Below, piece by piece: positions 1 to 8,415 of a stretch of 64,000 nucleotides of DNA (positions are counted from its first letter, which is position 1; every line of letters begins with the position of its first letter). Origin of the DNA: Cognataquiflexum aquatile. GTDB lineage: Bacteria > Bacteroidota > Bacteroidia > Cytophagales > Cyclobacteriaceae. The stretch covers positions 930,001 through 994,000 of the forward strand of contig NZ_QMIK01000001.1 in NCBI RefSeq assembly GCF_003316845.1, read 5' to 3'. The notes below the pieces were generated by a model that ran no database searches, was not told the origin of the DNA, and saw nothing but the letters and a program-made list of their open reading frames with translations. The translations under genes and the position numbers were made by a program.

Positions 1-879
1 TTGGGATACACCATCTCATTTCCAAACTTTGACCAAAACGAAAGGGAAATCATTGATTTGAGAAGGTTTGTCTACATGGACACTGAAAAAACAAGGGCTC
101 CGTTTAGACAAAATTTTAACGGAACTTCCACATTAGGACCATGGATTACCATCAATCCTGAAAATCAGCTTCCTGCATGGAATATCATTCCTTTACAATC
201 AGGGACTATTGGAAGTAATGTAAGCAAAGTTCAAATCACGCCTACGGAAAACAGTTTTTGGTTAGGTTCTCCTATTTTGGATCTCTCCATCAGTCCCCAA
301 GCAAGTGTTTTCTTTGACCGTGCCGCCGGGATACTTAACCCCAATACCGTATTTAAAGTATTGGCAAGCGACAATGGCGGCGATACCTATACGGAAGTTT
401 ACAGGAAAACCGGGGCAGAAATCACCACCGTGCAGGCTGCAAATGCCAATCCTAACAATGCCTCTGAGTTTGTAAGGGATTTTGTGGATCTGACTGCATT
501 TGCGGGTACAAATAAGAAAAATTCAAGGATTGCATTTGTACTTGAAAACAGTGATGAGGAAAACAGTTCTGTTTACCTTGACAATATTGAACTCTTCATT
601 TCGGCAAACCCAGAACCGGTGATTCCGAATGTTGGGGAGATTTCTTTATATCCAAATCCTGCAGTAGAATATTTCAATGTTGCTTTCAATTTCCAGTCCT
701 ATGAAGCAGTCAATATCCAGATTTATTCTTCAACAGGAGCCTTGATACACAATGTTGATTATCCAAATACCCTTAACCAGACTTATACTTTCGCATCTGA
801 ACAATTTTCAAAAGGTTTGTTTATCCTCAAAATCACCAGCAAATCTGTAAGCGAAACGAGAAAATTATTCATCCAATAA
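1..879 (+). CDS. T9SS type A secreted protein, 3' part only
   Basis: The reading frame is already open at the window edge, so this is the C-terminal end (292 residues) of a longer protein whose start lies outside. The middle resembles the jelly-roll, choice-of-anchor type domains of Bacteroidota exoproteins (SPILDLSISPQASVFFDRAAG, then a KNSRIAFVLEN...SSVYLDNIELF strand pair). The last 80 or so residues are a type A sorting domain: SLYPNPAVEYFNV, a central IQIYSSTG strand and the closing KGLFILKI...RKLFIQ. In this family that domain directs export through the type IX machinery and is cleaved at the cell surface. A hairpin terminator follows, so it is transcribed separately from the PASTA gene. 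The catalytic or binding function, if any, would be in the missing N-terminal part. Confidence 0.85.
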   Translation: MGYTISFPNFDQNEREIIDLRRFVYMDTEKTRAPFRQNFNGTSTLGPWITINPENQLPAWNIIPLQSGTIGSNVSKVQITPTENSFWLGSPILDLSISPQASVFFDRAAGILNPNTVFKVLASDNGGDTYTEVYRKTGAEITTVQAANANPNNASEFVRDFVDLTAFAGTNKKNSRIAFVLENSDEENSSVYLDNIELFISANPEPVIPNVGEISLYPNPAVEYFNVAFNFQSYEAVNIQIYSSTGALIHNVDYPNTLNQTYTFASEQFSKGLFILKITSKSVSETRKLFIQ

Positions 880-995
880 TATGACTATCAAAGGAATAAG
901 ATAATTTGGGAAGGGTAATCCAAAAACTTAAAACGAAAACCCAATTTTTATAACATTGGAAAAAATTGTTTCATAAAAAGAGATCGGAAGGTAAG

Positions 996-1033
996 AAGTC
1001 GAAAATCCTGTTTTTAGGAGTTCGACTTTTTTC
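996..1033 (+). terminator. rho-independent terminator
   Basis: AAGTCGAA (996-1003) pairs with TTCGACTT (1021-1028), with an extra inner ATCCT/AGGA match, and is followed by a T run. It closes the transcription unit of the T9SS gene ending at 879. Confidence 0.7.
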
Positions 1034-1079
1034 TTGGGATTTGATTTTCGATAAAATGTCAATTTGATGATATTTGTTC

Positions 1080-1108
1080 TTTGGAAAACAAATATAATTT
1101 TACCTTTA
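1080..1108 (+). promoter_or_regulatory. Bacteroidota sigma-A type promoter for the PASTA gene
   Basis: TTTG at 1080-1083 is followed, after exactly 17 bases, by TACCTTTA at 1101-1108. This matches the known Bacteroidota consensus TTTG / TAnnTTTG apart from the last base. Transcription would start near 1115, about 20 bases before the ATG at 1138. Assigned by eye. Confidence 0.5.
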
Positions 1109-1137
1109 TACGTTAGCTTTCAGAATACAGCGCACCC

Positions 1138-1914
1138 ATGGGGAATACAAAAGAATCGATAAAAAAAATAGCCATCCACCTCGGTTTGGTGTTTCTAACC
1201 GTTACCGTGCTTTCTTTCATTTTTCTTAAGATTTATCTTCCATCTTATACCAACCATGGTCAGACAGTGACTGTTCCAAATCTTGAAGGTTATGGCGTAG
1301 AAGAGCTTGAAGATTTTCTTTCAGAAAGAGATCTTTCATATGAAGTAAATATTGACAGCGGATTCAATGCTGAAGCCAAACCATTTGCAGTACTCAAGCA
1401 AAATCCAAAACCTGACAGTAAAGTAAAAAGGGGAAGAAAAATCTATGTCACTCTGAATGCCCGAACTGCACCTTTGATTAAAATGCCTAACCTTGTAAAC
1501 AGTCCTTTAAAAAATGCTCAGGAAATATTGGGAAATATAGGATTGGTCCGAGGTGAGATTATCTACGTTCCGGATATCGGAGACAACGTGGTTTTGGAAC
1601 AAAAATACAGAGGAAGAAATATCTCTGAAGGATTTGAAATCCCAAAAGGGTCTCAGGTCGACCTTGTGGTGGGCGATGGCTTAGGAAACCAAACACTTGA
1701 AGTTCCTTCTTTGACAGGATTGGATGAAATAGATGCGGAATTTCTGATCATTGGTTCAGGATTGAGAATGGGAAATATTGACTATGTCCAAACTGACAGT
1801 GTTGCGTCAGGGATCATCATCAAGCAAATGCCTCCGGCAGGGGCTTCGGTTAAGACCGGTGAACAAATCCATGTTTGGATTTCTGAGAACAAGAAAAGTG
1901 GAAACAACTTTTAA
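1138..1914 (+). CDS. membrane-anchored protein with three PASTA domains
   Basis: 258 residues. A short charged N-terminus is followed by one membrane segment (IAIHLGLVFLTVTVLSFIFL, about residues 11-30), which anchors the rest in the periplasm. Three PASTA repeats follow, roughly residues 42-107, 110-180 and 186-253. They are recognisable by VTVPNLEGYGVEEL, IKMPNLVNSPLKNAQ and LEVPSLTGLDEIDA, each ending in a (V/I)xVWI/VTLNA-like strand. PASTA domains bind peptidoglycan stem peptides or cell-wall enzymes in well-studied families, but there is no kinase or transpeptidase domain here, so the role is inferred to be wall binding or scaffolding. The stop codon (1912-1914) directly abuts the ATG of the next gene, a T9SS protein, so the two are almost certainly co-transcribed and translationally coupled. 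Confidence 0.88.
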   Translation: MGNTKESIKKIAIHLGLVFLTVTVLSFIFLKIYLPSYTNHGQTVTVPNLEGYGVEELEDFLSERDLSYEVNIDSGFNAEAKPFAVLKQNPKPDSKVKRGRKIYVTLNARTAPLIKMPNLVNSPLKNAQEILGNIGLVRGEIIYVPDIGDNVVLEQKYRGRNISEGFEIPKGSQVDLVVGDGLGNQTLEVPSLTGLDEIDAEFLIIGSGLRMGNIDYVQTDSVASGIIIKQMPPAGASVKTGEQIHVWISENKKSGNNF

Positions 1915-3753
1915 ATGAGTTTATTGAAAACGATATCATTTTCAGTAATTGCCTTAGTACTTTTTTTAAGTCCGGTTTATGCCGTGGCCCAATTTATCCA
2001 GCTTCCAACACCTCACCAACCACAAAAACCAGATACAAAATCAGCTGATTTAAGAATCCAGGCAGAACCATTGACTTTGCCTTTCTGGGATGACTTTTCT
2101 GAATCCCGACTTGACACAAGTAAATGGTCAAGTGAAGGCGTCACCATTTCAACAACTGTGGCAAACGCAGCACCTTCCATAGGTACTCTGATTCTTGACG
2201 GAATAGATGAAGCGGGACGCCCCTACTCTACTGTCCAATTTGAACAGGGATTTACAGACAGAATCACCTCAAAGCCGATCAACTTATCCGGATTGAATCC
2301 CGTAGAAGCAAATTCCGTTTTTTTGAGTTTCTTTTGGCAATCTGGGGGAAAAGCGGAAATCCCGGACCAGAATGATTTCATATTACTTCAATTTTTGGAC
2401 CGTGACAGCCTTTGGGTAAATGTGTGGGAACAAACCGGAGGACTAACCGCTGAGGAGTTTTTCTTTACCCAAGAAATAGTCAAGGTATTTCCGCAATTTC
2501 TTCACGAGGGATTTCAGTTCAGGTTTCAGGTCAAAGGAAGACGTTCAGGTCCATTTGACAGCTGGATTTTGGATTATGTCTTTCTGCATAAAAACAGGAA
2601 CCAGGCGGATTTATCTTTTCCCGACAGGGCATTGACCCTTTCCAATTCAAGACCTTTTGAAAAATACGCTGCAATTCCTCTTTTCCTTTTAAAAAAAGAC
2701 GCTGATTTAACATGGGAATCCACTTCCAATGAATTTAAGAACCTGGACAGAGGTTTTAGGGCAATGGAATATTCTTTTGAAATCAGAGAAAAGGAAAATC
2801 AAAACCTAGTCAAATCGATCAATAGCAATACACCTTTTAACCCGGTGCCAATTGCCCAGGAAAGGAGGACTTTTACTTCTAACCCAATTCTTGAAGTTCC
2901 CCTGCCCGAAGAAGAAATGGATTATGAAATTGTCAGCTACCTTGTTACAGGAGATGGGTTATTGGCTGGGGTGGAAAATGGAGTTGCTGTAACCTACCCC
3001 GAGGTGGATTTTAGGATAAACGATACAGTGAGGACAACTTTACCAATAAGGGATTTTTTGGCATATGATGATGGAAGCGTGGATTATTCTGCCGGGATCA
3101 ACCAAAGATCTGGAATGCTGGCTGTCAGGTATGAAGTTAACAGTACAGTGTATTTGAAGGGGTTAAGCATCAATTTTACAAATTTCACCCAACTGGGAGG
3201 TGTCATCGACCTCATGGTATGGAAAGAGTTAGATGAGGAACCTATCTATAAAAAAGAGGTCTTTATCCCGACCAAAGAATCTCTGAATGAATTTGGCTAT
3301 TTCGAAATTGACCAAAACATAGAGCTCAACGGAACCTTTTACATAGGTTTTACCCAGTTTACCAATGATTTCCTTTATGTTGGACTGGACAAAACCTATG
3401 ATAACGGAGGGGAGATTTTCTTCAACGCAACCGGTTCGTGGGTTCAAAATGAAACTGTGGAAGGATCCTTGATGATGCGCGCACATCTTTTGGAAAGTCC
3501 TCCTTTCGAAAGTGAATCAGAAGCATCACTAACATTAAAAGTTTTTCCCAATCCGGTATTGGATATACTATTTATTGAAGGGCAGGTGGGCATAGTCAAC
3601 ATCTATGATCCAATGGGAAGAAATATTAACCTGCCCATTTCAGAAAATGAGAATGGGAAAAGTGTTAATTTTGAGGGAATGCAAAGAGGAATATATGTCC
3701 TTAAAACCACCATTGGTGAGGAGCAAAAGTCATTTAGAATATTGGTCAAATAA
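1915..3753 (+). CDS. T9SS type A sorting domain protein
   Basis: 612 residues with a signal peptide (LLKTISFSVIALVLFLSPVYAVAQ). The mature protein opens with LPFWDDFSESRLDTSKW, a form of the FxDDFS motif that starts many Bacteroidota surface proteins with laminin-G/jelly-roll-like domains. Further beta-rich modules follow, and the final 75 or so residues are a type A sorting domain (LKVFPNPVLDILFIEG ... MQRGIYVLKTTIGEEQKSFRILVK). Export by the type IX system and surface attachment are therefore expected. No catalytic motif is visible. It starts at the base after the PASTA gene's stop and ends ten bases before the rhodanese start, so the three genes probably form one operon. Confidence 0.85.
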   Translation: MSLLKTISFSVIALVLFLSPVYAVAQFIQLPTPHQPQKPDTKSADLRIQAEPLTLPFWDDFSESRLDTSKWSSEGVTISTTVANAAPSIGTLILDGIDEAGRPYSTVQFEQGFTDRITSKPINLSGLNPVEANSVFLSFFWQSGGKAEIPDQNDFILLQFLDRDSLWVNVWEQTGGLTAEEFFFTQEIVKVFPQFLHEGFQFRFQVKGRRSGPFDSWILDYVFLHKNRNQADLSFPDRALTLSNSRPFEKYAAIPLFLLKKDADLTWESTSNEFKNLDRGFRAMEYSFEIREKENQNLVKSINSNTPFNPVPIAQERRTFTSNPILEVPLPEEEMDYEIVSYLVTGDGLLAGVENGVAVTYPEVDFRINDTVRTTLPIRDFLAYDDGSVDYSAGINQRSGMLAVRYEVNSTVYLKGLSINFTNFTQLGGVIDLMVWKELDEEPIYKKEVFIPTKESLNEFGYFEIDQNIELNGTFYIGFTQFTNDFLYVGLDKTYDNGGEIFFNATGSWVQNETVEGSLMMRAHLLESPPFESESEASLTLKVFPNPVLDILFIEGQVGIVNIYDPMGRNINLPISENENGKSVNFEGMQRGIYVLKTTIGEEQKSFRILVK

Positions 3754-3763
3754 TATAATCATG

Positions 3764-4069
3764 GAAGACATTACAGTAACAGAACTTAAAAAAAAATTGG
3801 AAGACAAAGAAGACTTTGTTTTTATAGATGTTAGGGAGGAATGGGAGTACGAAGAAGATAACCTTGGTGCACTCAATATCCCTATGGGGCAATTAGCACA
3901 TCAGCTTGATGAGATAAAAGATTTCAAAAATAAAGAAATTGTGATGCAGTGTAGGTCAGGGGCCAGAAGCGGAAATGCCAAAAGGTTCCTTGAAACCCAG
4001 GGATTTACCAAAGTAAGGAACCTACTCGGCGGGATCATTGCCTATCGGGAAATGGAAGAAAATGATTAA
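3764..4069 (+). CDS. single-domain rhodanese (sulfurtransferase)
   Basis: 101 residues from the ATG at 3764. The frame stays open further upstream, but that part overlaps the preceding gene and has no homologous look. FVFIDVREEWEYEEDNLGALNIP is the classic N-terminal rhodanese signature. The active-site loop CRSGARS contains the catalytic cysteine (C64), and the chain ends with GFTKVRNLLGGIIAY. Such GlpE/PspE-like proteins carry a persulfide on the cysteine and transfer sulfane sulfur to cyanide or thiols in the cytoplasm. No signal peptide is seen. It is the third gene of the PASTA/T9SS operon and is followed by a terminator. Confidence 0.93.
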   Translation, partial: EDITVTELKKKLEDKEDFVFIDVREEWEYEEDNLGALNIPMGQLAHQLDEIKDFKNKEIVMQCRSGARSGNAKRFLETQGFTKVRNLLGGIIAYREMEEND

Positions 4070-4121
4070 AATTTCTAAATTTCAGATCATCCTTTTCAGA
4101 AATAAACCAGAGCATTCAATC

Positions 4122-4151
4122 AAAAAAACAGTCTAATGACTGTTTTTTTTT
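4122..4151 (+). terminator. rho-independent terminator
   Basis: ACAGTC (4128-4133), loop TAAT, GACTGT (4138-4143), flanked by an A run and a T run. It lies about 55 bases after the rhodanese stop and ends the PASTA operon. Confidence 0.75.
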
Positions 4152-4245
4152 GAGCATTGAGCAATCAAAAGATTTCTTGGATAGATTGATTTCTTTGAAC
4201 TCAGAATATATCCTCATAAATTAAACCCTAAACAGCTTTACATCA

Positions 4246-5724
4246 ATGTCAAAAAGAAAAACCTTAATAATAGCACTGTCAGTTTGGGCATTTCAGGTGC
4301 AGGCCCAAAAAAGCAGTATCGAGTCAGCCTTTAATGAAAAGGAGGCTATTTCCCATTTTAGGTACCTAGCCTCAGATGAGTTGATGGGACGAGACCCGAT
4401 AAGACCTGAAATGGATGCCGCGTCGCGGTATATATCGGAGCAGTTTTGGAGATATGGTGCCGTGCAAATCAATGGCACTAACAGTTATTATCAAAATATA
4501 CCCTTCAGGCTGTCTTCTCCCCCATCTAAAGGTACGGTTTCCCTTGGCAACACCGCCTTTGAACAAGGTGATGGACTCTTGGTATTGGATGGGCCTTCAT
4601 TGACAGGTAAATTCGAATTGGTCGTTGTGGGCTATGGGCAGGAGTCTGACTATTCAGGAAAAGATGTTAAGGGAAAAATCGTGGTAACCAATGTCGGCGC
4701 ACCAAACCGATTGAGCCCTGCTGATTTGTTTAGCGCTGGCAGAGACAAAATTTCTTTGGCAAAAACAAAAGGAGCTGTCGCCCTGATTGAAATGTACAAT
4801 GTACCTTCTGTTCCTTGGAATCTCGTGGCAAATTACCTGAACAGGCCTCAATTGACAGTCGACAATACAAACGGGGAAGAATCCATTCCTTATATATGGT
4901 TAAAGGACTTAAACAATGAGCAGATCAATGCCATTGGAAAAGGTACTTTTTCTTCAGCTGATGTTCAGATTCAGGGCAAGGTCAATAAAAAAATTGTTGG
5001 AAAGAATGTAGTGGCAATTGTAGAGGGTACAGACCCAAAGCTTAAAAATGAATATATCATGCTTTCGGCCCACTATGACCATGTCGGAGTCGGCAAGCCA
5101 AATGCAGAGGGTGATTCCATTTATAATGGTGCAAGGGACAATGCTGTAGGAACTGTTGCTGTCATCAATGCGGCAAAGTATTTTGCTAAAAACCCGCCAA
5201 AAAGATCCATCCTTCTTTGTGCCTGGACTGCAGAAGAAAAGGGACTTTTGGGATCAGGCTATTTTTCCGAAAACCCTTTGGTCCCACTTCACCAGATAAT
5301 TTTTAACCTCAATATTGACAATGGCGGATATAACGATACCTCTATTGTGACTGTTATTGGATTGGGAAGAACTTCTGCTGACCCATTGATTGAAAAAGCA
5401 GTTGCGGATTTTGGATTGAAGGCGATCTCTGATCCTTCCCCTGAACAAGGCTTATATGACCGATCGGACAACGTCAACTTTGCAAGAAAAGGAATCCCTG
5501 CGCCGACCTTCAGTTTGGGATTCACTGCTTTTGATGATGAAATCACCAAATATTATCATCAGCCCTCTGACCACGTTGAGACCTTCGATCTTGATTATGC
5601 CCTGTTGTATTGGAAATCCTACATTTTGGCAGCACAGAACATAGCCAATTGGACTGAAAAGCCGACTTGGAAGTCCGGTGATAAATACGAAGCAATAAGC
5701 AAAGAATTGTACGGGAAAGATTAA
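4246..5724 (+). CDS. secreted M28 family zinc aminopeptidase
   Basis: 492 residues with a signal peptide (TLIIALSVWAFQVQAQ). A protease-associated (PA) insert lies at roughly residues 110-260. The M28 metal ligands are all present: H276 in SAHYDHVG, D298 in ARDNAVG, the E330/E331 pair in TAEEKG, D358 in NIDNGG and H438 in YYHQPSD. The family removes N-terminal amino acids from peptides using two zinc ions, in the periplasm or outside the cell, so a role in peptide scavenging is likely. It has its own terminator and is flanked upstream by one, so it is probably monocistronic. No T9SS sorting domain is visible. Confidence 0.92.
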   Translation: MSKRKTLIIALSVWAFQVQAQKSSIESAFNEKEAISHFRYLASDELMGRDPIRPEMDAASRYISEQFWRYGAVQINGTNSYYQNIPFRLSSPPSKGTVSLGNTAFEQGDGLLVLDGPSLTGKFELVVVGYGQESDYSGKDVKGKIVVTNVGAPNRLSPADLFSAGRDKISLAKTKGAVALIEMYNVPSVPWNLVANYLNRPQLTVDNTNGEESIPYIWLKDLNNEQINAIGKGTFSSADVQIQGKVNKKIVGKNVVAIVEGTDPKLKNEYIMLSAHYDHVGVGKPNAEGDSIYNGARDNAVGTVAVINAAKYFAKNPPKRSILLCAWTAEEKGLLGSGYFSENPLVPLHQIIFNLNIDNGGYNDTSIVTVIGLGRTSADPLIEKAVADFGLKAISDPSPEQGLYDRSDNVNFARKGIPAPTFSLGFTAFDDEITKYYHQPSDHVETFDLDYALLYWKSYILAAQNIANWTEKPTWKSGDKYEAISKELYGKD

Positions 5725-5760
5725 GGCAGTATTCCAGATCCCATATTTCTTTTTTTAAAA

Positions 5761-5797
5761 ATGGCTACCCGAAAAACAGGTAGCCATTTTTTTTTGC
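5761..5797 (+). terminator. strong rho-independent terminator
   Basis: ATGGCTACC (5761-5769) and GGTAGCCAT (5779-5787) form a perfect 9-bp stem with a CGAAAAACA loop. It is preceded by A residues and followed by nine T residues. Confidence 0.9.
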
Positions 5798-6208
5798 TTT
5801 TTTTTTAAAATTTTTTTTCACCCTTATTTTTTGGTCAAAAAAGACATTTTAACCATTTTTTCAAATTCCATACACTGATTTTATCCAGCGTTGAATCTGC
5901 AAAATCCTTCAAATTTGAATAAAAAAGCACTTTTTCAAATGTATTTTAGGTTTTACTATCCTCATTCCGTCTGTTTCTGTATTTATTTAGAAAAACATCA
6001 AACACTCAAAAAAACATCTTTTGAATATTATTAAATGCATTTCGTAAAAATATTTTTTAATATTATTTGGATATGAAATACATTTTACTCTATATTTACA
6101 TCATAATAATGTATTTAAATCATTTCATAACGATTTGGATCATTTTTAAAAACTCTAAACAAATAATCTTCTCGCAATCTGGTCACCCGACCTCAAATTT
6201 TAAAAGTT
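5798..6208. other. A+T-rich intergenic leader region
   Basis: About 410 bases of very A+T-rich DNA with poly-T and poly-A tracts between the M28 terminator and the PorP/SprF gene. It presumably contains the promoter of the adhesin locus, but no convincing TTTG/TAnnTTTG pair could be fixed. An open frame starting at 6067 runs into the next gene in another phase and has no protein-like composition. Confidence 0.5.
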
Positions 6209-7186
6209 ATGAAAACAACATTCAGATTACTCGCAATCGCTTTATTGGTTTCTTCTTTCATTTTTTCAGAATCAAAAGCACAACAATTACCACAGTTTAG
6301 CCAGTACATTTTTAATGGATTACATATCAACCCTGCTTATGCCGGCTATAAGAATGAGGGTTATGTTCAAAGTACTTATAGAAGTCAGTGGGTTGGCTTC
6401 GAAGGTGCACCGGAAACTTTCACAGTTACTGCTGATTTTAGTGCAAATGAAGGAATGATGGGTTTTGGAGCAACAGTCCTGGCAGATAGAATCGGCCCAA
6501 CCAAAACCACTTCTGCCATGTTGACTTATGCCTATAGAATCCAAACAGGAAGAGATTCTTACTTAGGATTAGGAGCAAGTGCAGGCGTGGGTCAATACAG
6601 CATCAATGGCGATATGCTTAAAGCCCTTCATGAAAATGATCCTGAAATACCAACAGGAACCATCAACATGATGACTCCAAATATGAATTTGGGATTGTTT
6701 TATAATAACAGCAAGTTTTATGCAGGCCTTAGTGCTTTTAACCTTATCGGAAAAGGGACTTTGGAAAATGAAGATATAGCATTGGCATACCATGACATCC
6801 ACTTCTACCTCACTGCAGGTATGTTGATGGAAGTGTCTCAAAATGTAAAATTCAAACCATCATTCCTTGTGAAGCAGGTGAAAGGTTCTCCAACAACATA
6901 TGATCTAAACGGAATGGTACTTTTTATGGATAAACTTTGGTTAGGAGCTTCTTACAGGTCAAACCTCAACATCATGAATGAAAATCCTGAGGCAGGTTCA
7001 CTGAGCAAAAGAAATGCAGTCGCATTCATTGGAGAAATATTCGCTACCCCAAACCTTAGAATCGGTTACGCTTACGACCAAAACCTGAACGTATTGCAGG
7101 ATATGAGAGCCAATTCACACGAAATCTCAGTAGGCTACTACTTGTTTGCAAGAAAAGCGACTATGAAAAACCCTAGGTGGTTTTAA
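6209..7186 (+). CDS. PorP/SprF family type IX secretion outer-membrane protein
   Basis: 325 residues with a signal peptide ending in SESKAQQ. The mature N-terminus LPQFSQYIFNGLHINPAYAG is the hallmark of the PorP/SprF family, followed by YRSQWVGFEGAP. The rest is an outer-membrane beta-barrel with alternating strands, ending in RIGYAYDQNLN ... HEISVGYYL. SprF, encoded beside sprB in gliding Flavobacterium, is needed to put the giant adhesin SprB on the surface; other members help assemble T9SS substrates carrying type B domains. Here the gene stands about 1.2 kb before a giant type B protein on the same strand, so a dedicated export or attachment role for that protein is inferred. A terminator-like hairpin follows. 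Confidence 0.93.
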   Translation: MKTTFRLLAIALLVSSFIFSESKAQQLPQFSQYIFNGLHINPAYAGYKNEGYVQSTYRSQWVGFEGAPETFTVTADFSANEGMMGFGATVLADRIGPTKTTSAMLTYAYRIQTGRDSYLGLGASAGVGQYSINGDMLKALHENDPEIPTGTINMMTPNMNLGLFYNNSKFYAGLSAFNLIGKGTLENEDIALAYHDIHFYLTAGMLMEVSQNVKFKPSFLVKQVKGSPTTYDLNGMVLFMDKLWLGASYRSNLNIMNENPEAGSLSKRNAVAFIGEIFATPNLRIGYAYDQNLNVLQDMRANSHEISVGYYLFARKATMKNPRWF

Positions 7187-7271
7187 TCACTGATAAAAAG
7201 AGAGGTCACCCTCTCACAAAAAATTAAATTTTGTTGCATTTTTTAATGTTTAGAGTCTATTTATTCAAAAG

Positions 7272-7300
7272 GCTGCCTGACTTACAGGCAGCTTTTTTTT
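7272..7300 (+). terminator. rho-independent terminator after porP/sprF-like gene
   Basis: GCTGCCTG (7272-7279) and CAGGCAGC (7285-7292) form an 8-bp stem followed by eight T residues. A weaker hairpin GAGAGG/CCTCTC lies at 7200-7215. The adhesin genes downstream therefore need their own promoter or read-through. Confidence 0.85.
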
Positions 7301-7827
7301 CTGGTTTGACGGAATTTGGATATGGACAGATTATCCGAAAAGGAGAAAAATCTAAATTCTGGAAATTCAAATAATCCATCTTTTTGGAATCAAAACAGAA
7401 TTTATATGTCTTGGAGGAGCCAAAGTATGTTTGATCTTGAAAAATCACATTTTTAAACTACAAGTATTGTTTTACGGAAATCTGAAAAAAAAAGTAAATA
7501 AAGCCCACATTTTTGCTTTGTAAAACAAATGTTTCCTTTTGTACAATAAAATTGGAACTTTTGAAGGGAAGTTAAAATCCATAAATCACCCACTTCTTTG
7601 GCTTTTTGACATTCATTAAATTTTAAAGGATTACAGATTCAAATTATTGTTTTACAGAAACACCCATCAGTAAAACTTTAATCTTTTCAAAAGGCATTTG
7701 CCTAAAAAACGTCAAAAGCATCCTGCATGCTATTGAAACCAAAAGGTCAAACCAATTTTTAGGATTTGATTTTTGGTAATTGTAAAAGGTGAGCGATCAC
7801 CACACTCTTCAATTAATAGTAGTTGTT
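7301..7827. other. intergenic region upstream of the adhesin pair
   Basis: About 530 bases without a credible gene. Two similar short stretches occur, ATTGTTTTACGGAAA near 7465 and ATTGTTTTACAGAAA near 7645, which might be operator-like sites for the adhesin transcript; this is only a visual match. The rest is A+T-rich. Confidence 0.35.
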
Positions 7828-8397
7828 ATGAAAAAAATCTACTCCTCTTTGGCCATTTTGGCCAAACTTTTCATTTTTCTTTTTTGCGCCATTCCCACTT
7901 TCGTTTTGGCACAAAACACTTCTTCATCTCAAAATGATTTCATATTAAAGCAGGTTAATCAGGGAAACGGAAATTCAGCTCTTTCGGAAACCTCGATTGA
8001 CCTTCAGCATCCCACAGATGATGATGAACTTGATTTGGTACAATTAAAATCACTCATATTTGACAATATCCCTACGATATATATTGTTAATCGGAATGTC
8101 CAGGATAGCGAGGAGAGTTTTCCACAGAGATTGATTTCAGATGTAAGTTCTCTTGGAGTCTTATCAGATAATGGGAATAAAACCCGCACCATAAAACTCC
8201 TCCAGGTCAATATCAATCAAATTCAAGAAAAAAACTTAGTCAGGTTAAACCAATCCAATTTAGAAGGATTCAAAAACCTTACCCACATTTTTATAAAGTC
8301 TACTGTTTCATTAAGCAAAGAAGAGGTCAACCAAATGATTTCAGGCTTTGAAAACGGGGATGTGGTTCTTTTGTATCAGGTCAATTCTAATTTTTAA
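7828..8397 (+). CDS. small secreted protein upstream of giant adhesin
   Basis: 189 residues from ATG 7828. A GTG 39 bases earlier also keeps the frame open, but the signal peptide (KKIYSSLAILAKLFIFLFCAIPTFVLAQ) fits the ATG. The mature part is polar, rich in Asn, Ser and Asp, with an alternating hydrophobic pattern (IPTIYIVNRN, TRTIKLLQVNIN, LTHIFIKSTV, GDVVLLYQVNSNF) that suggests a small alpha/beta domain. It has no sorting domain and I do not recognise the family. It ends 18 bases before the ATG of the giant type B protein, so the two are surely co-transcribed. A periplasmic or surface partner or chaperone for the adhesin is a reasonable but unproven guess. Confidence 0.75.
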   Translation: MKKIYSSLAILAKLFIFLFCAIPTFVLAQNTSSSQNDFILKQVNQGNGNSALSETSIDLQHPTDDDELDLVQLKSLIFDNIPTIYIVNRNVQDSEESFPQRLISDVSSLGVLSDNGNKTRTIKLLQVNINQIQEKNLVRLNQSNLEGFKNLTHIFIKSTVSLSKEEVNQMISGFENGDVVLLYQVNSNF

Positions 8398-8415
8398 ACC
8401 TTGATTTTTTTGGAG

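Noticed and set aside
6067-6300. 77-codon open frame before the PorP/SprF gene
   Set aside because: Very A+T-rich, rich in Ile/Tyr/Phe without pattern, and overlaps the signal-peptide region of the real gene in another phase.
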